A stretch of DNA of 64,000 bases. Origin: Piliocolobus tephrosceles. Lineage: Eukaryota > Chordata > Mammalia > Primates > Cercopithecidae. Made by a program: the position numbers and the translations under genes. The stretch lies in contig NC_045439.1 of the NCBI RefSeq assembly GCF_002776525.5, positions 115,041,699 through 115,105,698 on the forward strand, read 5' to 3'. The notes beneath the pieces are model-generated. The model was not told the DNA's origin, ran no database searches, and was given only the letters and a program-made list of their open reading frames with translations. Positions within the stretch are counted from its first letter, which is position 1. Every line of letters starts with the position of its first letter. This document shows positions 43,730-55,620 of the stretch, piece by piece.

Positions 43730-43920
43730 TTAGTATTAACTGAATCATCTGGAATTGATGATTCCTACCATTTTGACGTATTAAAAAGGGCAATTTCTCA
43801 AGGTTTGCTTGAATGTGTGTGATGCAGAATACTTTAAAAGACGATTTTCTGCATATGACCACATTATTTTCCAAATCGGTTGAGGTGGTCATTAGTCCCA
43901 GAAAGTTATTAACTAATTTT

Positions 43921-44225
43921 TTTTATTAAAAAAAAGTTTTTTTGAGACAGAGTCTCACTCTGTCACTCAGGCTGGAAAGAAGTGGCACGATCTCAGCTCA
44001 CTGCAACCTCCGCCTCCAGGGTTCAAGCAATTCTCCAGCCTCAGCTTCCTGAGTAGCTGGGATTATAGGTGTGCACCACCAAGCCTGGCTAATTTTTTTG
44101 TATTTTTAGTATAGACCGGGTTTCACTATGTTGGTCAGGCTGGTCTCAAACTCCTGACCTCGTGATCTTCCCCCATCAGCCTCCCAAAGTGGTGGGATTA
44201 GAGGCGTGAGACAGCACGCCAGGCC
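43921..44225 (-). mobile_element. Alu, full length
   Basis: TSD agttattaMctaatttt is at 43904-43920 and 44226-44242. Confidence 0.92.
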
Positions 44226-44329
44226 AGTTATTACCTAATTTTAACCACGAAGCTCAAAGAGGTAGAGATAGTTTAAGACTTCATTTGTGTTTTAATAAGT
44301 ATGATTATAAACAATGATTTAATATTTTT

Positions 44330-44575
44330 ATGTACACTTTTAATGATAACACATTCATATTGCATTTTACAATTTACAGATAGTTTCTATCTATACTTTC
44401 TCATCTTACATTTACAACTACCCTGTGAGATAAATTACGTCAATCTAATTACTCCTCTTCTATAGATAAGGAAATAGGCTCAGATAAATTAATTGATTTG
44501 CCAAAGATCACACAGATTGTAAGTGGCAGGGTCAGTACTTAAAGCCAGGGCTAGAAATCTACATAGAAATCTACA
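44330..44575 (-). mobile_element. MIR
   Basis: Plus-strand 'ataaggaaataggctcagat', 'ttgccaaagatcacacagat' and 'tgtaagtggcagggtcagta' are the reverse of the MIR core. A 12-bp repeat 'gaaatctacata' occurs at 44551 and 44563. Confidence 0.8.
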
Positions 44576-44649
44576 TAGACAAATTAGAAATGATGACAAA
44601 CATATATGTAAGAATTTTTTATGAGACACTAACTATTTAATACTGATCT

Positions 44650-44945
44650 GGGGCAGGTGAGGTGGCTCACACCTGTAATCCCTGCACTTTGGGAGGTCGA
44701 GGCGGGTGGATCACAAGGTCAGGACATCGAGACCATCCTGGCTAACATGGTGAAACCCCCTCTCTACTAAAAACACAAAATTAGCCAGGCGTGGTGACAC
44801 ATGCCTGTAATCCCAGCTACTCAGGAGGCTGAGGCAGGAGAATCATTTGAACCCAGGAGGCGGAGGTTGCAGTGAGCCGAGATCATGCCATTGCACTCCA
44901 GCCTGGGTGACAGAGCAAGACTCCATCTAAAAAAATAAAAAAGAA
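44650..44945 (+). mobile_element. Alu, full length
   Basis: 'ggggcaggtgaggtggctca' to a short A-rich tail. Confidence 0.9.
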
Positions 44946-45269
44946 AAATTGGAGGTGGTAGGATAAAACAGGGTTGCCAATTTTTAATTTTGACAAATAA
45001 GAACTTTAAAAACTATATATACACTTATTATCACCATTATTTCATAAGAGACACAGTAATATCAAAAAAAAAAAAAAAAAAAGACAGTTGTGAAGCTTAC
45101 TTAGACGTTTTCCCTAAACACCAGAGAAAACTTGGTTATAGACTGGCACCTATGTATCCAATGAACATATATTACAATATATTTAATCACAGTGAAAATC
45201 AAGACACCAAAAGCCCTCCTATATTTCTTCTATTTCTTTATTACTGAATCTATCAAAAGACAAAATTTC
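44946..45269. other. AT-rich single-copy DNA
   Basis: Contains A19 at 45065-45083 with no Alu attached. Nothing else recognised. Confidence 0.35.
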
Positions 45270-46040
45270 AATAAATGTAAAATTATCTAACTGACTTTTA
45301 TTCATGAATCAGACAGCATTTCATCTGAAAATAGAGGAGTGCTATGCTGGGCATGTCAGGATAGTTGGTTTTTATAAAGTAGCTTGAATAGTAACAAGGA
45401 AACAGTATAATATAAAAAGTGGATTGGTTGGCCGGGCGCAGTGGCTCAAGCCTGTAATCCCAGCACTTTGGGAGGCCGAGACGGGCGGATCACGAGGTCA
45501 GGAGATTGAGACTATCTTAGCTAACACAGTGAAACCCCGTCTCTACTAAAAAAATACAAAAAAAAAAACTAGCCGGGCGAGGTGGCGGGTGCCTGTAGTC
45601 CCAGCTACTTGGGAGGCTGAGGCAGGAGAATGGCGTAAACCCGGGAGGCGGAGCTTGCAGTGAGCTGAGATCCGGCCACTGCACTCCAGCCTGGGCGACA
45701 GAGCGAGACTCTGTCTCAACCAAAAAAAAAAAAAAAAAAAAAGGTGGATTGGTTAACATGAGGTTTACTTCAGGTTACTTTCTTTGTAGGGGTTAAAACA
45801 AAGGGGACTTCCTAACCATGCAGGCTGAAACTGGCCTGTTTGGGGATTTGGCTATTATCTCGCTCCTTCCTGATTTCTAAGGAAGTCATATCAACAAGAT
45901 CATTTCAGTTTGGTGATGTGGAACTTTAGTATGAGTAACTCCAGTTTGGTTTTCTCTGTTGGATCTAGTGCAGGAGCTCAGTCCAAGTCAATGGCCTCCC
46001 ATAAATCTTATTGACTAAGTCTAATGCATCCTGGTCACAT
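45270..46040 (-). mobile_element. Probable ERV LTR, split by AluY
   Basis: Pieces 45270-45429 and 45744-46040. 'tttattcatgaatcagacag' (minus-strand poly(A) signal region), 'gtggattggttaacatgagg' and 'cttattgactaagtctaatg' look LTR-like. Family unassigned. Confidence 0.5.
45430..45743 (+). mobile_element. AluY, Old World monkey type
   Basis: TSD gtggattggtt is at 45419-45429 and 45744-45754. The A-run linker is enlarged to A10. Confidence 0.94.
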
Positions 46041-46480
46041 TGTCAAAGGTATTTGAACCAGAGCAACTCCATCTTGAATAGAAGCTGGGTAAAATGAGGC
46101 TGCAACCTACTGAACTGCATTCCCAGATGGTTAAGGCATTCTAAATCACAGGATGAGATAGGATGTTGGCACAAGATACAGGTCATAAAGACCTTGCTGA
46201 TAAAACAAGTTGCAGTAAAGAAGCCATCTAAAACTCTCGATAATTGTGGCCACAAGAGTGACCTCCGGTCGTCCTCACTGATACACTCCTGCCAGCTCCA
46301 TGACAGTTTATAAATGCCATGGCAACATCAGGAAGTCACCCTGTATGGAGGTCTAAAAAGGGGAGGCATGAATAATCCACCCCTGTTTATCATATCATCA
46401 AGAAATAATCATAAAAATGGGCAACCAGCAGCCCTTGGGGCTGCTCTGCCTATGGGGTAGCCATTCTTTTATTCCTTTCT
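46041..46480 (+). mobile_element. Second copy of the 40.5-kb LTR family, 3' end lost
   Basis: Aligns from 'tgtcaaaggtatttgaacca' to 'attcttttattcctttc' with 40534-40965 at roughly 85-90% by eye. The U5 end is missing where an Alu lies. Confidence 0.82.
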
Positions 46481-46781
46481 TTCTTTTTTTTTTTTGAGAT
46501 GAAGTCTCACTCTTATCCCCCAGGTTGGAGTACAATGGAGCGATCTCAGCTCACTGCAACCTCAGCCTCCTGGGTTCAAGCAATTCTCTCCTGCCTCAGC
46601 CTCCCAAGTAGCTGGGACTACAGGCGCGCACCACCATGCCCAACTAATTTTTGTATTTTTACTAGAGACAGGGTTTCACCATACTGGCCAGGTTGGTCTC
46701 GAACTCCTGACCTCAGGTGATCCACCCACCTCAGCCTCCCAAAGTGCTGGGATTACAGTTGTGAGCCACCTCACCTGGCCT
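46481..46781 (-). mobile_element. Alu, full length
   Basis: 'ttttttttttttgagatgaa' to 'gccacctcacctggcc'. Confidence 0.92.
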
Positions 46782-46824
46782 AACTTAAAATTTTTTGCTT
46801 ATGATCTAAAAAGTTACATGTGTT

Positions 46825-47119
46825 GGCCAGGCACAGTGGCTCATGCCTGTAATCCCAGCACTTTGGGAGGCCAAGGCAGGTGGATCACGAGGTCAGGAGT
46901 TTGAGAACAGCCTGGCCAACATGGTGAAAGCCTGTCTCTACTAAAGATACAAAAAATTAGCGGAGTGTGGTGGCAGGTGTCTGTAATCCCAGCCAGGAGG
47001 CTGAGGCAGGAGAACAGGAGGCTGAGGCAGGAGAACAGCTTGAAACCGGGAGGCAGAGGTTGCGCCATTGCACTCCAGCCTGGGTGACAGGGCAAGACTC
47101 TGTCTCAGAAAAAAGAAAA
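46825..47119 (+). mobile_element. Alu with 21-bp tandem duplication
   Basis: 'caggaggctgaggcaggaga' repeats at 46994-47014 and 47015-47035. TSD aaaaagttaYatgtgtt is at 46808-46824 and 47120-47136. Confidence 0.91.
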
Positions 47120-47238
47120 AAAAAGTTATATGTGTTTATTGTAGGAAATTTAGAAAAACATAAAATAAAAATAACCCGTAATTTCACCACCTCAAGAAAA
47201 CACTAACATTTTAGTGTATATTCTTCCAAATTTTTTCT

Positions 47239-47541
47239 TTTTCTTTTTTCTTTTTTTTTGAGACAGAGTCTTGCTCTGTCACCCAGGCTGGAGTGCAGTG
47301 GCCGGATCTCAGCTCACTGCAAGCTCCGCCTCCCGGGTTTATGCCATTCTCCTGCCTCAGCCTCCCGAGTAGCTGGGACTACAGGCGCCCGCCACTACGC
47401 CCAGCTAGTTTTTTGTATTTTTTAGTAGAGACGGGGTTTCACTGGGTTAGCCAGGATGGTCTCGATCTCCTGACCTCGTGATCCGCCCGTCTTGGCCTCC
47501 CAAAGTGCTGGGATTACAGGCTTGAGCCACCACACCCGGCC
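47239..47541 (-). mobile_element. AluY, Old World monkey type
   Basis: TSD tccaaattttttct is at 47225-47238 and 47542-47555. Confidence 0.94.
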
Positions 47542-47639
47542 TCCAAATTTTTTCTATGGATATCTAAATACTTTTCAAAATTGAGATTCACTTACTATTT
47601 TAATGTGCTTTTCCTACTTATATTTATATTTACTATTAT

Positions 47640-47917
47640 TATTTGAGACAGGGTCTCCCTCTGTCACCAGGCTGGAGTGCAGTGGCACACTGCAACCTCT
47701 GCCTCCCTGGGTTCAAGAAATCCTTCCACCTCAGCCTTCCAAGTAGCTGGAACTACAGGCATGAGCCACTATGCCAGGCTAATTTTTGTATTTTTTGTAG
47801 AGATGGGGTTTGGCAATGTTGCCTAGGCTGGTCTCAAACTCCTGGCCTCAAGCAATCCTCCCACCTTGGCCTCCCAAAGTGCTGGGATTGCAGGTGTGAG
47901 CCAATGTACCCAGCTGT
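47640..47917 (-). mobile_element. AluJ with internal deletion
   Basis: 'tatttgagacagggtctccc' to 'ccaatgtacccagctg'. Bases between 'gtggca' and 'cactgcaacc' are missing. Confidence 0.87.
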
Positions 47918-48271
47918 TTACCCACTTTTAACATTTTGTAAGCAAAACATGATTTTTGACAGTTATTCAGTATACTAGCTTATGAATATACATACTATAA
48001 TATATTTAATCATCATCTTAATTTTGGTTATTTCAATTTTTCAGTATTGTATGAAAAGCTGTCATGAGCACTCCTTATACCTTTGTCCATGTCCCCAATT
48101 TTTCATTAAAATAAATGTCAGTAGATAGATGATTAAATCAAAGGTATGTATATTAGTATTTTGATACAAGTTGCTCACCAAAGAGTGCATTCCCATAAAT
48201 AATGTGCAAAAGTTTCCATTTCATTGCAGTCATACAATGCTGATGTAATTTTCTTTTTTCTTTCTTTTTCT

Positions 48272-48585
48272 TTTCTTTCTTTTTTTGTTTTTTGAGACAG
48301 GATCTGTCTTGCTCTGTCACTTAGGCTGGAGTGCAGTGGCACCATTATGGCTCACTAGCAGCCTTGACCCCCCAGGCTCAAAGAGTCCTTCTGTCTCAGA
48401 CTCCCAAGTAGCTGGGACCACAGAAGCATGCCACCAAGTCTGGCTAACTTTTTTGTTTTTGTAAAGACAGGGTTTCCCCATGTTGCCTGGGCTCGTCCTG
48501 GTCCTGAACTCCTGGCCTCTAGGGATCCTTCTGCTTTGGCCTCCCAAAGTGCTGGGATTACAGATGTGAGTCACTGTATCCAGCC
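48272..48585 (-). mobile_element. AluJ
   Basis: 'ttgagacaggatctgtcttg' to 'cactgtatccagcc', with a (ttct)n tail. Confidence 0.88.
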
Positions 48586-48721
48586 TAAAAATATATCTTG
48601 AATATGCAATTTTGATTTAAAATGTTATTTTCACAGCCTCCATAAAATGCCAAGATACAGATTGTTTATTCCTCCTTATTCATACGGTTCTTCGTCCTTA
48701 TTCATATGGTTACTATTATTC

Positions 48722-49026
48722 TTTTTTTTTTTTTTAATTTTTTTGAGACGGAGTTTTGCTCTTGTTGCCCAGGCTGGAGTGGAGTGGTGCGATCTCGGCT
48801 CACCGTAACCTCCGCTTCCAGGGTTCAAGTGATTCTCCTGCCTCAGCCTCTTGAGTAGCTGGGATTACAGGCACGTACCACCACACCCAGCTAATTTTGT
48901 ATTTTTAGTAGAGACAGTGTTTCCCCATGTTGGTCAGGCTGGTCTTGAACTCCCAATCTCAGGTGATCCGCCCACCTCAGCCTCCCAAACTGTTGGGATT
49001 ACAGGTGTGAGCCACCATGCCTGACC
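48722..49026 (-). mobile_element. Alu, full length
   Basis: 'gagacggagttttgctcttg' to 'gccaccatgcctgacc'. 'actattattctt' at both ends is the TSD. Confidence 0.91.
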
Positions 49027-49333
49027 CTCACTATTATTCTTATTGCTGCATTGAATGACTGAACGTTCAATTGTACTTGGAATCCTACTTCAATTGTATT
49101 TGCAACTATTTTGACATTTTGCCAATTACCTCATCCTCACTTCATTTTCTCTGGGTTAAATATTATGTTCAAATTGTAAGAGAATATAAACATTAATTAT
49201 TGAAATGTATAATATTTTGAATTGTCACTGTTTGGTTCTTAAACATTGCACATTTCTGACAGCTGGGTAGAAAAAGGAGATGAGAGAAGTCAGAAAAACT
49301 CTGTCAAATATCATGTAGCCTCAGCAGTACTAG
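49027..49333. other. AT-rich DNA, possibly old L1
   Basis: No firm assignment. Confidence 0.3.
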
Positions 49334-49637
49334 TTTTTTTTTTTTTTTTTTGAGAGGGAGTCTTGCCCTGTCACTCAGGCTGGAGTGTAGTGGTACTATT
49401 TCGGCTCACCGCAACCTCCATCTCCTGGGTTCAAGCGATTCTCCTACCTCAGCCTCCCGAGTAGCTGGGATTACAGGTGCCTGCCATTATGCCCAGCTAA
49501 TTGTTTGTATTTTTAGTACAGATGGGGTTTCACCATGTTGGTCAGGCTGGCCTCGAACTCCTGACAATGTCAGGTGATCCACCCACCTCAGCCTCCCAAA
49601 GGGTTGGGATTACAGGCGTGAGCCACCGCGCCTGGAC
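49334..49637 (-). mobile_element. Alu, full length
   Basis: 'gagagggagtcttgccctgt' to 'caccgcgcctggac'. TSD approximately agcaRtactaKttt. Confidence 0.91.
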
Positions 49638-50487
49638 AGCAATACTATTTTAGTAACGATTGTTTTCACAGAGCAATTGATTTCACCTAGAGGGAATTCC
49701 TTCACTCTTCCAGACAGCAGGCGCACATCAATCAGGATCTCAGGTTCATTTTCAGAAGAGTTGTTTTGCTTAGCAATCTCCCAAGTGACATTAATCGAGG
49801 GTGAATTTGAATAAGGGCAGTATCTCCCAGACTACTCGGGCTATATCTTTTGTGACTCCACTTGGCTTTCTATTTCTACCTTTTTATTGTTTCTCCAATC
49901 CTCTTCTTTCAGCTTTTCTTTTCAACCAATCATTTCTCCCTATTTTATTCTTTATGAATACCTCTAGGCTTGGTGAGATTGCTGCTTCAAAGATAATTAT
50001 TGTAAAGTCTGTGCTGTGCAGGCCAATGGTTGCATGCAAAACAATTTTGAATATGAAGGTCACAGACAAGGGCACTACTCAAAACTGAGAAGAAAGCAGT
50101 CTACGCTTTTGGCACAAACCATAACCGAACCCTAATGCACTTCAGGCAAAATGCCTTGACCTGCACCCATTACATATCTCATTTTCGCTTTTAGTCAATA
50201 GTCAGTGAAAATTTACTGCTAATTTAATACAGACAATTGAGGTGGTCCCTAGACCCCACTTGAACTATGACTTCTTCCTCAAGTATTACCATTTTAAAGT
50301 AGTAGTGAAGTAAAGAACCTGGTCTTTCCATTGTCTTCCAGCAATACACATCACAGTGGGTCCCATACACAGGATCAGGAAGTGGATGTCCGCCCCACAC
50401 TTCAAAGCTACCTAAATACAAACACACTAGAGAACACAGGAATATTTGCTGTATCACTTCTCTTAGGTTGCTGTTCCTGCTTTAGCA
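49638..50487. other. Single-copy DNA, about 0.85 kb
   Basis: No repeat or RNA recognised. Frames of 63-95 codons here have no identifiable domain. Confidence 0.4.
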
Positions 50488-50665
50488 CAATGCTTCCCAA
50501 GTTTAGGATACTAAAGACTTATCTGGGCTGCTTATTAAACTGCATATTCCTGGGCCTCACATCCAGAGGATTTGATTTGGTAGATCTCAAGTGGGGTCCA
50601 GGAATCTCTGAGTTTTGGAAACATGAGAACTGATTCTGATGCAGGTGGTCAGAAACCCTAGTGAG
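50488..50665 (+). mobile_element. hAT-Charlie MITE, MER5-like
   Basis: 'aatgcttcccaagtttagga', 'ctgggcctcacatccagagg', 'ggggtccaggaatctctgag' and 'ctgattctgatgcaggtggt' in MER5-type order. Confidence 0.6.
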
Positions 50666-50880
50666 GTGGTTTTACTAGTGACCTGAAAGCCAACCATCCT
50701 TATTGGTTCTATTATTGGCCAATTATTTTTAAACTGTTTTAGTTTCTCCGTTTTCAAAACCAAACAAATAAATCTGGTCAATCTGATTCCTTAGGGTTAG
50801 GTAAAGATGAATATTATTATGTTGACATTTGTTCCAGAGACAGACATCAATATGCTCAGTAAAGAGAACTGCCCATTTTT

Positions 50881-50891
50881 ATTTTAATTAT

Positions 50892-50929
<38 letters not shown>

Positions 50930-51223
50930 TTTTTTTTTTTTGGAGACAGAGTCTCATTCTGTCACCCAGGCTGGAGTGCAGTGGCACGACCTCGGCTCAC
51001 TGCAACCTCCGCTTCCTGGGTTCAACCAATTATCTTGTCTCTGCCTCGAGAGTAGCTGGTATTACAGGCGCATGCCACCAGGCCCAGCTAATTTTTGTAT
51101 TTTTAGTAGAGATGGTGTTTCATCATATTGGTCAGGCTGGTATTGAATTCCTGAGCTCAGGTGGTCCACCCGCCCTGGCCTCCCAAAGTGCTGGGATTAC
51201 AGGTGTGATCCACCACACCCGGC
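50881..51223 (-). mobile_element. Alu with a microsatellite grown in its tail
   Basis: The Alu body starts at about 50930. The TSD (about gYtgcccattttt, near 50867-50880 and 51224-51237) lies outside the (ac)n(at)n block, so the microsatellite is part of the element's tail. Confidence 0.88.
50891..50929 (+). repeat. (AC)10(AT)9 microsatellite
   Basis: Compound dinucleotide repeat between the Alu T-run and its target site. Confidence 0.92.
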
Positions 51224-51237
51224 CAGTTGCCCATTTT

Positions 51238-51575
51238 TAAATGAACAAGTGATTAAAACAACAAACCAAAAACCAAATAACTGGGGAGAAGGAGGGAGGA
51301 CTACAAAGTGGGAGAGTAACCCTTACACAGGTAAACCAGAGTCATCCCTCTTCAGGGTAAAGATTCTCTTGCCTAACCTCTAATACCATCATGCTGCAGA
51401 AAGCCATCAGAGTACACCTCCTCACTAAGCAAATGTTTCTCTGGTCGGTGGGCCAGTCCTGCCCAGTTGGGTGTGTCAAGCCTATAATTTCTGGAGTAGA
51501 AACATAAGCTGAACATTAGAAACGAGCATTGATAAACCTACAACTCACCTTAATTATTAAATTTTCCCAGAAAGG
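51238..51575. other. Single-copy DNA
   Basis: No recognisable feature. Confidence 0.35.
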
Positions 51576-51852
51576 GCCAGGTGTAGCGGCTCCTGGCCAC
51601 TTTGGGAGGTCAAGGTGGGAGGACTGCTTGAGCCCAGGATTTCAAGACCAGCCTGGGCAACATAGCAAGACTCCATTTCTACAAAATAATCACAAAATTA
51701 TCCAGGCACAGTCGTTCATGTCTATGGTCCCAGCTACTTAGGACAGAGAGGTGCGAGGATCGCTTGTACCGGGGAGGCTGCTATGAGACATGATCGCACC
51801 ACTGCACTCCAGCCTGGGCGACAAAGTGAGACCTTGTCTCAAAAGAAAAATG
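51576..51852 (+). mobile_element. AluJ
   Basis: 'ggccaggtgtagcggctcct', with about 15 bp missing from the left arm ('cctggccactttggg'). Confidence 0.86.
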
Positions 51853-52085
51853 TTTTTTTTTCCTAGGAAGAATCTATCCTTAGAAAAAATTTAAAACATG
51901 GAAAAATGCAATAAACAAAATATTTAGGCTAGTGATTATTTCTGTGAGGGAAGAGAGCTGGCTGCAACCAAAGAGAAGCACCTGGGGGATTTCTAAATTA
52001 TAAGCAATGTGTTATATTTCAAGTTGGAAGTGGGTACTCAGCTGTTCGTTTTATTTATCTATTTCTTATTTTTTCTCCTTGTGAT

Positions 52086-52624
52086 TTTATTTATTTATTT
52101 ATTTTATTGAGACAGTCTTGCTCTGTCACCCAATAGTGCAGTGCAGTCACTGCTGGAGTGTAGTGGCATTGATCACAGCTCACTGCAGCCTCGACTTCCC
52201 AGGCTCAAGTAATACTCCCACGTCAGCCTCCTGAGTAGCTGGGACTACAGGTGCATGCCACCATGCTCAGCTAATTTTTAAAATTTTTTGTAGAGGCCGG
52301 GCGTGGTGGCTCAAGCCTGTAATCTCAGCACTTTGGGAGGCCGAGATGGGCGGATCACGAGGTCAGGAGATCGAGACCATCCTGGCTAACACGGTGAAAC
52401 CCCGTCTCTACTAAAAAAAATATAAAAAATTAGCTGGGCGTGGTGGCGGGCACCTGTAGTCCCAGCTACTCCGGAGGCTGAGCCAGGAGAATGGCGTGAA
52501 CCTGGGAGGCGGAGCTTGCAGTGAGCCGAGATCGCGCAGCTGCACTCCAGCCTGGGCGACAGAGCAAGACTCCTTCTCAAAAAAAAAAAATTTTTTTTAC
52601 AGGCATGAACCACTGCACCTGGAC
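52086..52624 (-). mobile_element. AluJ interrupted by AluY
   Basis: Outer pieces 52086-52293 and 52592-52624. A 30-bp odd insertion 'aatagtgcagtgcagtcact' follows 'ctctgtcaccc'. The central part of the element is missing. Confidence 0.82.
52294..52590 (+). mobile_element. AluY in AluJ
   Basis: 'gccgggcgtggtggctcaag', 'gcttgcagtgagccgagatc' to A11. Confidence 0.92.
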
Positions 52625-52646
52625 CATTTTATTTTATTATTTTTCT

Positions 52647-52859
52647 TTCTTTCTTCTTCTTCTTTTTTTTTTTTTTTTTGAGATGGAGACTCATTCTGTT
52701 GCCCAGGCTGGAGTGCAGTGGCGCAACCTCAGCTCACTGCAACCTCCGCCTCCCAGGTTCAAGCCATTGTCGTGCTTCAGCCTTCCTAGTAGCTGGGACA
52801 ACAAGTGTGTGCCACAATGCCTGGCTAATTTCTGTATTTATAGTAGAGATGGGTTTCAC
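52647..52859 (-). mobile_element. 5'-truncated Alu
   Basis: T18 'gagatggagactcattctg' to 'tagtagagatgggtttc'. 'accattttattatttttct'-type TSD at both ends shows it arrived truncated. Confidence 0.87.
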
Positions 52860-53338
52860 CATTTTATTATTTTTCTTTAAGCTTTTCTTATATGCTTTAT
52901 GCAAGCTTTATACTTAATATAAATCACCTTAAATTAAAAAAATTTTTCTTAAGACAAGCTGTATTTCAAGTTTTGTTTATCTCAGTGTTATTTATAAAAA
53001 AAACATAAAATGGAAATAGCCTATTTGTTGGAATAAAGTGAATGTTAGTTCAACCATATGATGAATGGAATATTATTCAGTTATTTAAAATATTGTTAGG
53101 TAGCATTACAGAAAGAAACTTATAAGTTACCAAAAATGATCACATGACAAAAATAACCATGTGATTACAACCATGGAAAAAAGTTCAAATATTAAGAATG
53201 TATGCTACTGTGATATAGCTGGGTTTTAGTAAAAGGGATTATGAGTGTTTTTCTCCTTGCTTTGTTTTTCTAATTTCCTATAGTGTGTTTATGTTGTTTT
53301 TAATAACTTTTATATTTAATAACTTTAATAACTTTTGA

Positions 53339-53640
53339 GCCAGACACGGTTGTTCACGCTTGTATTCCCAGCACTTTGAGAGGTCAAGGTGGGTAGACCA
53401 CTTGAGGTCAGGAGTTCGAGACCAGCCTGCCAACATGGTGAAACCTCGTCTCTACTAAAAATACAAAAAATTAGCCGGGTGTGGTGGCATGTGCCTGTAA
53501 TCCCAGCTACTCAGGAGGCTGAGACAGTAGAAATGCTAGAACGCAGGAGGCGGAGGTTGCAGTGAGCTAAGATCGTGCCACTGCACTCCAGCCTGGGTGA
53601 CAGAGCGAGACTCCACCTTAAAAATAATAATAATAATAAT
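53339..53640 (+). mobile_element. Alu, full length
   Basis: 'agccagacacggttgttcac' to an (aat)n tail. Confidence 0.9.
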
Positions 53641-54612
53641 AAATAATAATTACAACTTTTATTACAAAAACAAGAAAAGATTTCCCCAGAAACATGTTTT
53701 GGTTTCACTATAAATTTAAATGGCCAGAAATCATACCAGTTTATAAAGTTTTGTATAGGAGGGGAAGTTTTCACACAAAACATCATTTCCTTGGATGTTT
53801 CTCAGTAACCTCTCAGCCTCTGCACCTCAGAGAACAAGGTCTTTTGCTAAGATTCAAATTGTTTGCCAAAAATTGAGCTTCCCCTCTTTCTGGTTTTTGC
53901 CATTGGCCAGTGTGCCTTTCTATCACCAGAGACCTCCAGTATCTTGCTCACATACATCTCACAGCAAGGAGCTGACTAATCCTAAGGCTGGGGCGGCTTG
54001 TTAGGCAACCTTTCACACAGTGCCCATTGCTACCCCATTGCACAATATATTTGACTGGGAATGATAAACCCGTGGTTTACATTTGACTCCAGTCACCTTG
54101 TTAGTGCCAGCAGCTTACGTGTGTAAATATCACCCACTGCCTTTAGAAAGACGTTGACAGTTGACACTGTGTTCCTGGCTCCGTAGTGTTGTGTAACACT
54201 GGGGAGGAGCAGAGGGGTGGGGAGACAGAACCTATAAGGAAGCATCAATGAGGATATGAACTTATAATCACTTCCAGCTTTATTTATGAAAGAAATGAAA
54301 AGCTGGACACTTATGGGTTGTAGCTTCAAATAAACTTATTCTTAATATTACAATTAAAGAACTAGAACAAACAAATTAATCAACATTCAATACATTTCTA
54401 TTAACCATTGGTAATATATAAGTAAATCTTTGACAGAGGCAGCACATTTTTTTAGTGACTAAAATAGGTCAAATGGAGAACAGCCATTGCTCTATTATTA
54501 CAAATTCTGTTGTAATTTCATCAATGTGACAATATAGAATGTATATGATAGAAGAAATCACTATGCAAAGAAGGTTCTGTGCTTTGTTTCTTGAGACTAC
54601 AAGCCATTTCTT

Positions 54613-54614
<2 letters not shown>
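53641..54614. other. Single-copy DNA, about 0.97 kb
   Basis: No recognisable feature. Confidence 0.4.

Positions 54615-54660
<46 letters not shown>
54615..54660 (+). repeat. (AC)23 microsatellite
   Basis: Uninterrupted; not in an Alu tail. Likely polymorphic. Confidence 0.95.
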
Positions 54661-54664
<4 letters not shown>

Positions 54665-55608
54665 CCCTGTAGCTATGCCCAGATTAGGGAGAAAGAGTAA
54701 GTGGGGAACCCTAAAAGAGAAGAGAATAAAGATTTCAATTATCATTTGTTCTAGGAATGAATACTATCTTACTCAGAGCTTTAAGCCTGTAAGAATATTC
54801 AGTCCATATAGTTCAGTACATTTACTGAGGTTAGATTAGTTATTTTTAGAGTCTTCCATGTCCCCTCTGTACACAGTGTGAGAGTAACAGTAACATAAAA
54901 GCCACCTGCAAATTTTGTTTGCTAATAAGATTCCAGATCATTAATGAAAGGACATAGGTTGCTTTTGCTAAACAAAACAAAAACTCCAAGAATATCAAAA
55001 GCTTCTTTTGAGTGCGAAAGAAGAATAAAACAGATTTCACTTTTATTTGGCTACAAATAATGTATTTTTAAAAAGCTGGAAGAGAGTAAGGCAAAGGCTA
55101 ACCACCCATTGATAAAGTAGAATATTGTATAGAAAATTATGCAATGGTTAGTGAGATTGCAGAACATTCAATATAGCTAACTTTCCTCAAGACTGAGAAG
55201 GACAAAGTAAGTTCCTTAGAAAGAGTATCTTTGTATAGTAAGTTTGAATCATACCAGTACATATTAACCAGGTCATTTACTACTTTGACTTTCTCTTTCA
55301 TTAATATTCAGGAACTACTGTGGTCAAAACCTTATCAACCAACAAAACCTGAGCGTGGAAGGTGTTTCCAACTTGGACAGGAACAAAACGCCAAAACTCA
55401 CCTATAATGAATCACCAACAACTCCCTTAGTGTTCTAAGTGTAACTGATACCCTTGCTAATATTCAATCCTTAAATGTTTATCATGAAGAATTTCACCTT
55501 TGGCCCCTAGGTATACAGAAATCTTTTTCAACCTCATTTTACCAGGTGGTTGTTTTTTTTTTAAAATGGGACCAGGGAAAATGGCTAAAATAGACTGTAT
55601 ATGTCATT
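54661..55608. other. Single-copy DNA, about 0.95 kb
   Basis: No recognisable feature. Confidence 0.4.
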
Positions 55609-55620
55609 GAGTTACATGCT

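Larger units (their letters stand above)
47137..48271 (+). mobile_element. Old L1-type 3' remnant, broken by Alus
   Basis: Pieces 47137-47238, 47542-47639 and 47918-48271: 'acccgtaatttcaccacctc', 'ttcaattttaatgtgc'-like and 'aagcaaaacatgatttttga' segments match a common ancient L1 3' region. A related piece lies at 59211-60580. Name uncertain. Confidence 0.5.
51853..53338 (+). mobile_element. L1M 3' end, broken by Alus
   Basis: Pieces 51853-52085 and 52860-53338: 'aaattataagcaatgtgtta', 'gatgaatggaatattattca', 'aaacataaaatggaaatagc' and 'gggattatgagtgtttttct'. They may be two related L1M fragments rather than one. Confidence 0.6.

Noticed and set aside
40534..46480. A single provirus bounded by the two related LTRs
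   Set aside because: The first LTR has its own 4-bp TSD, no primer site follows it, and unrelated LTRs fill the interval.
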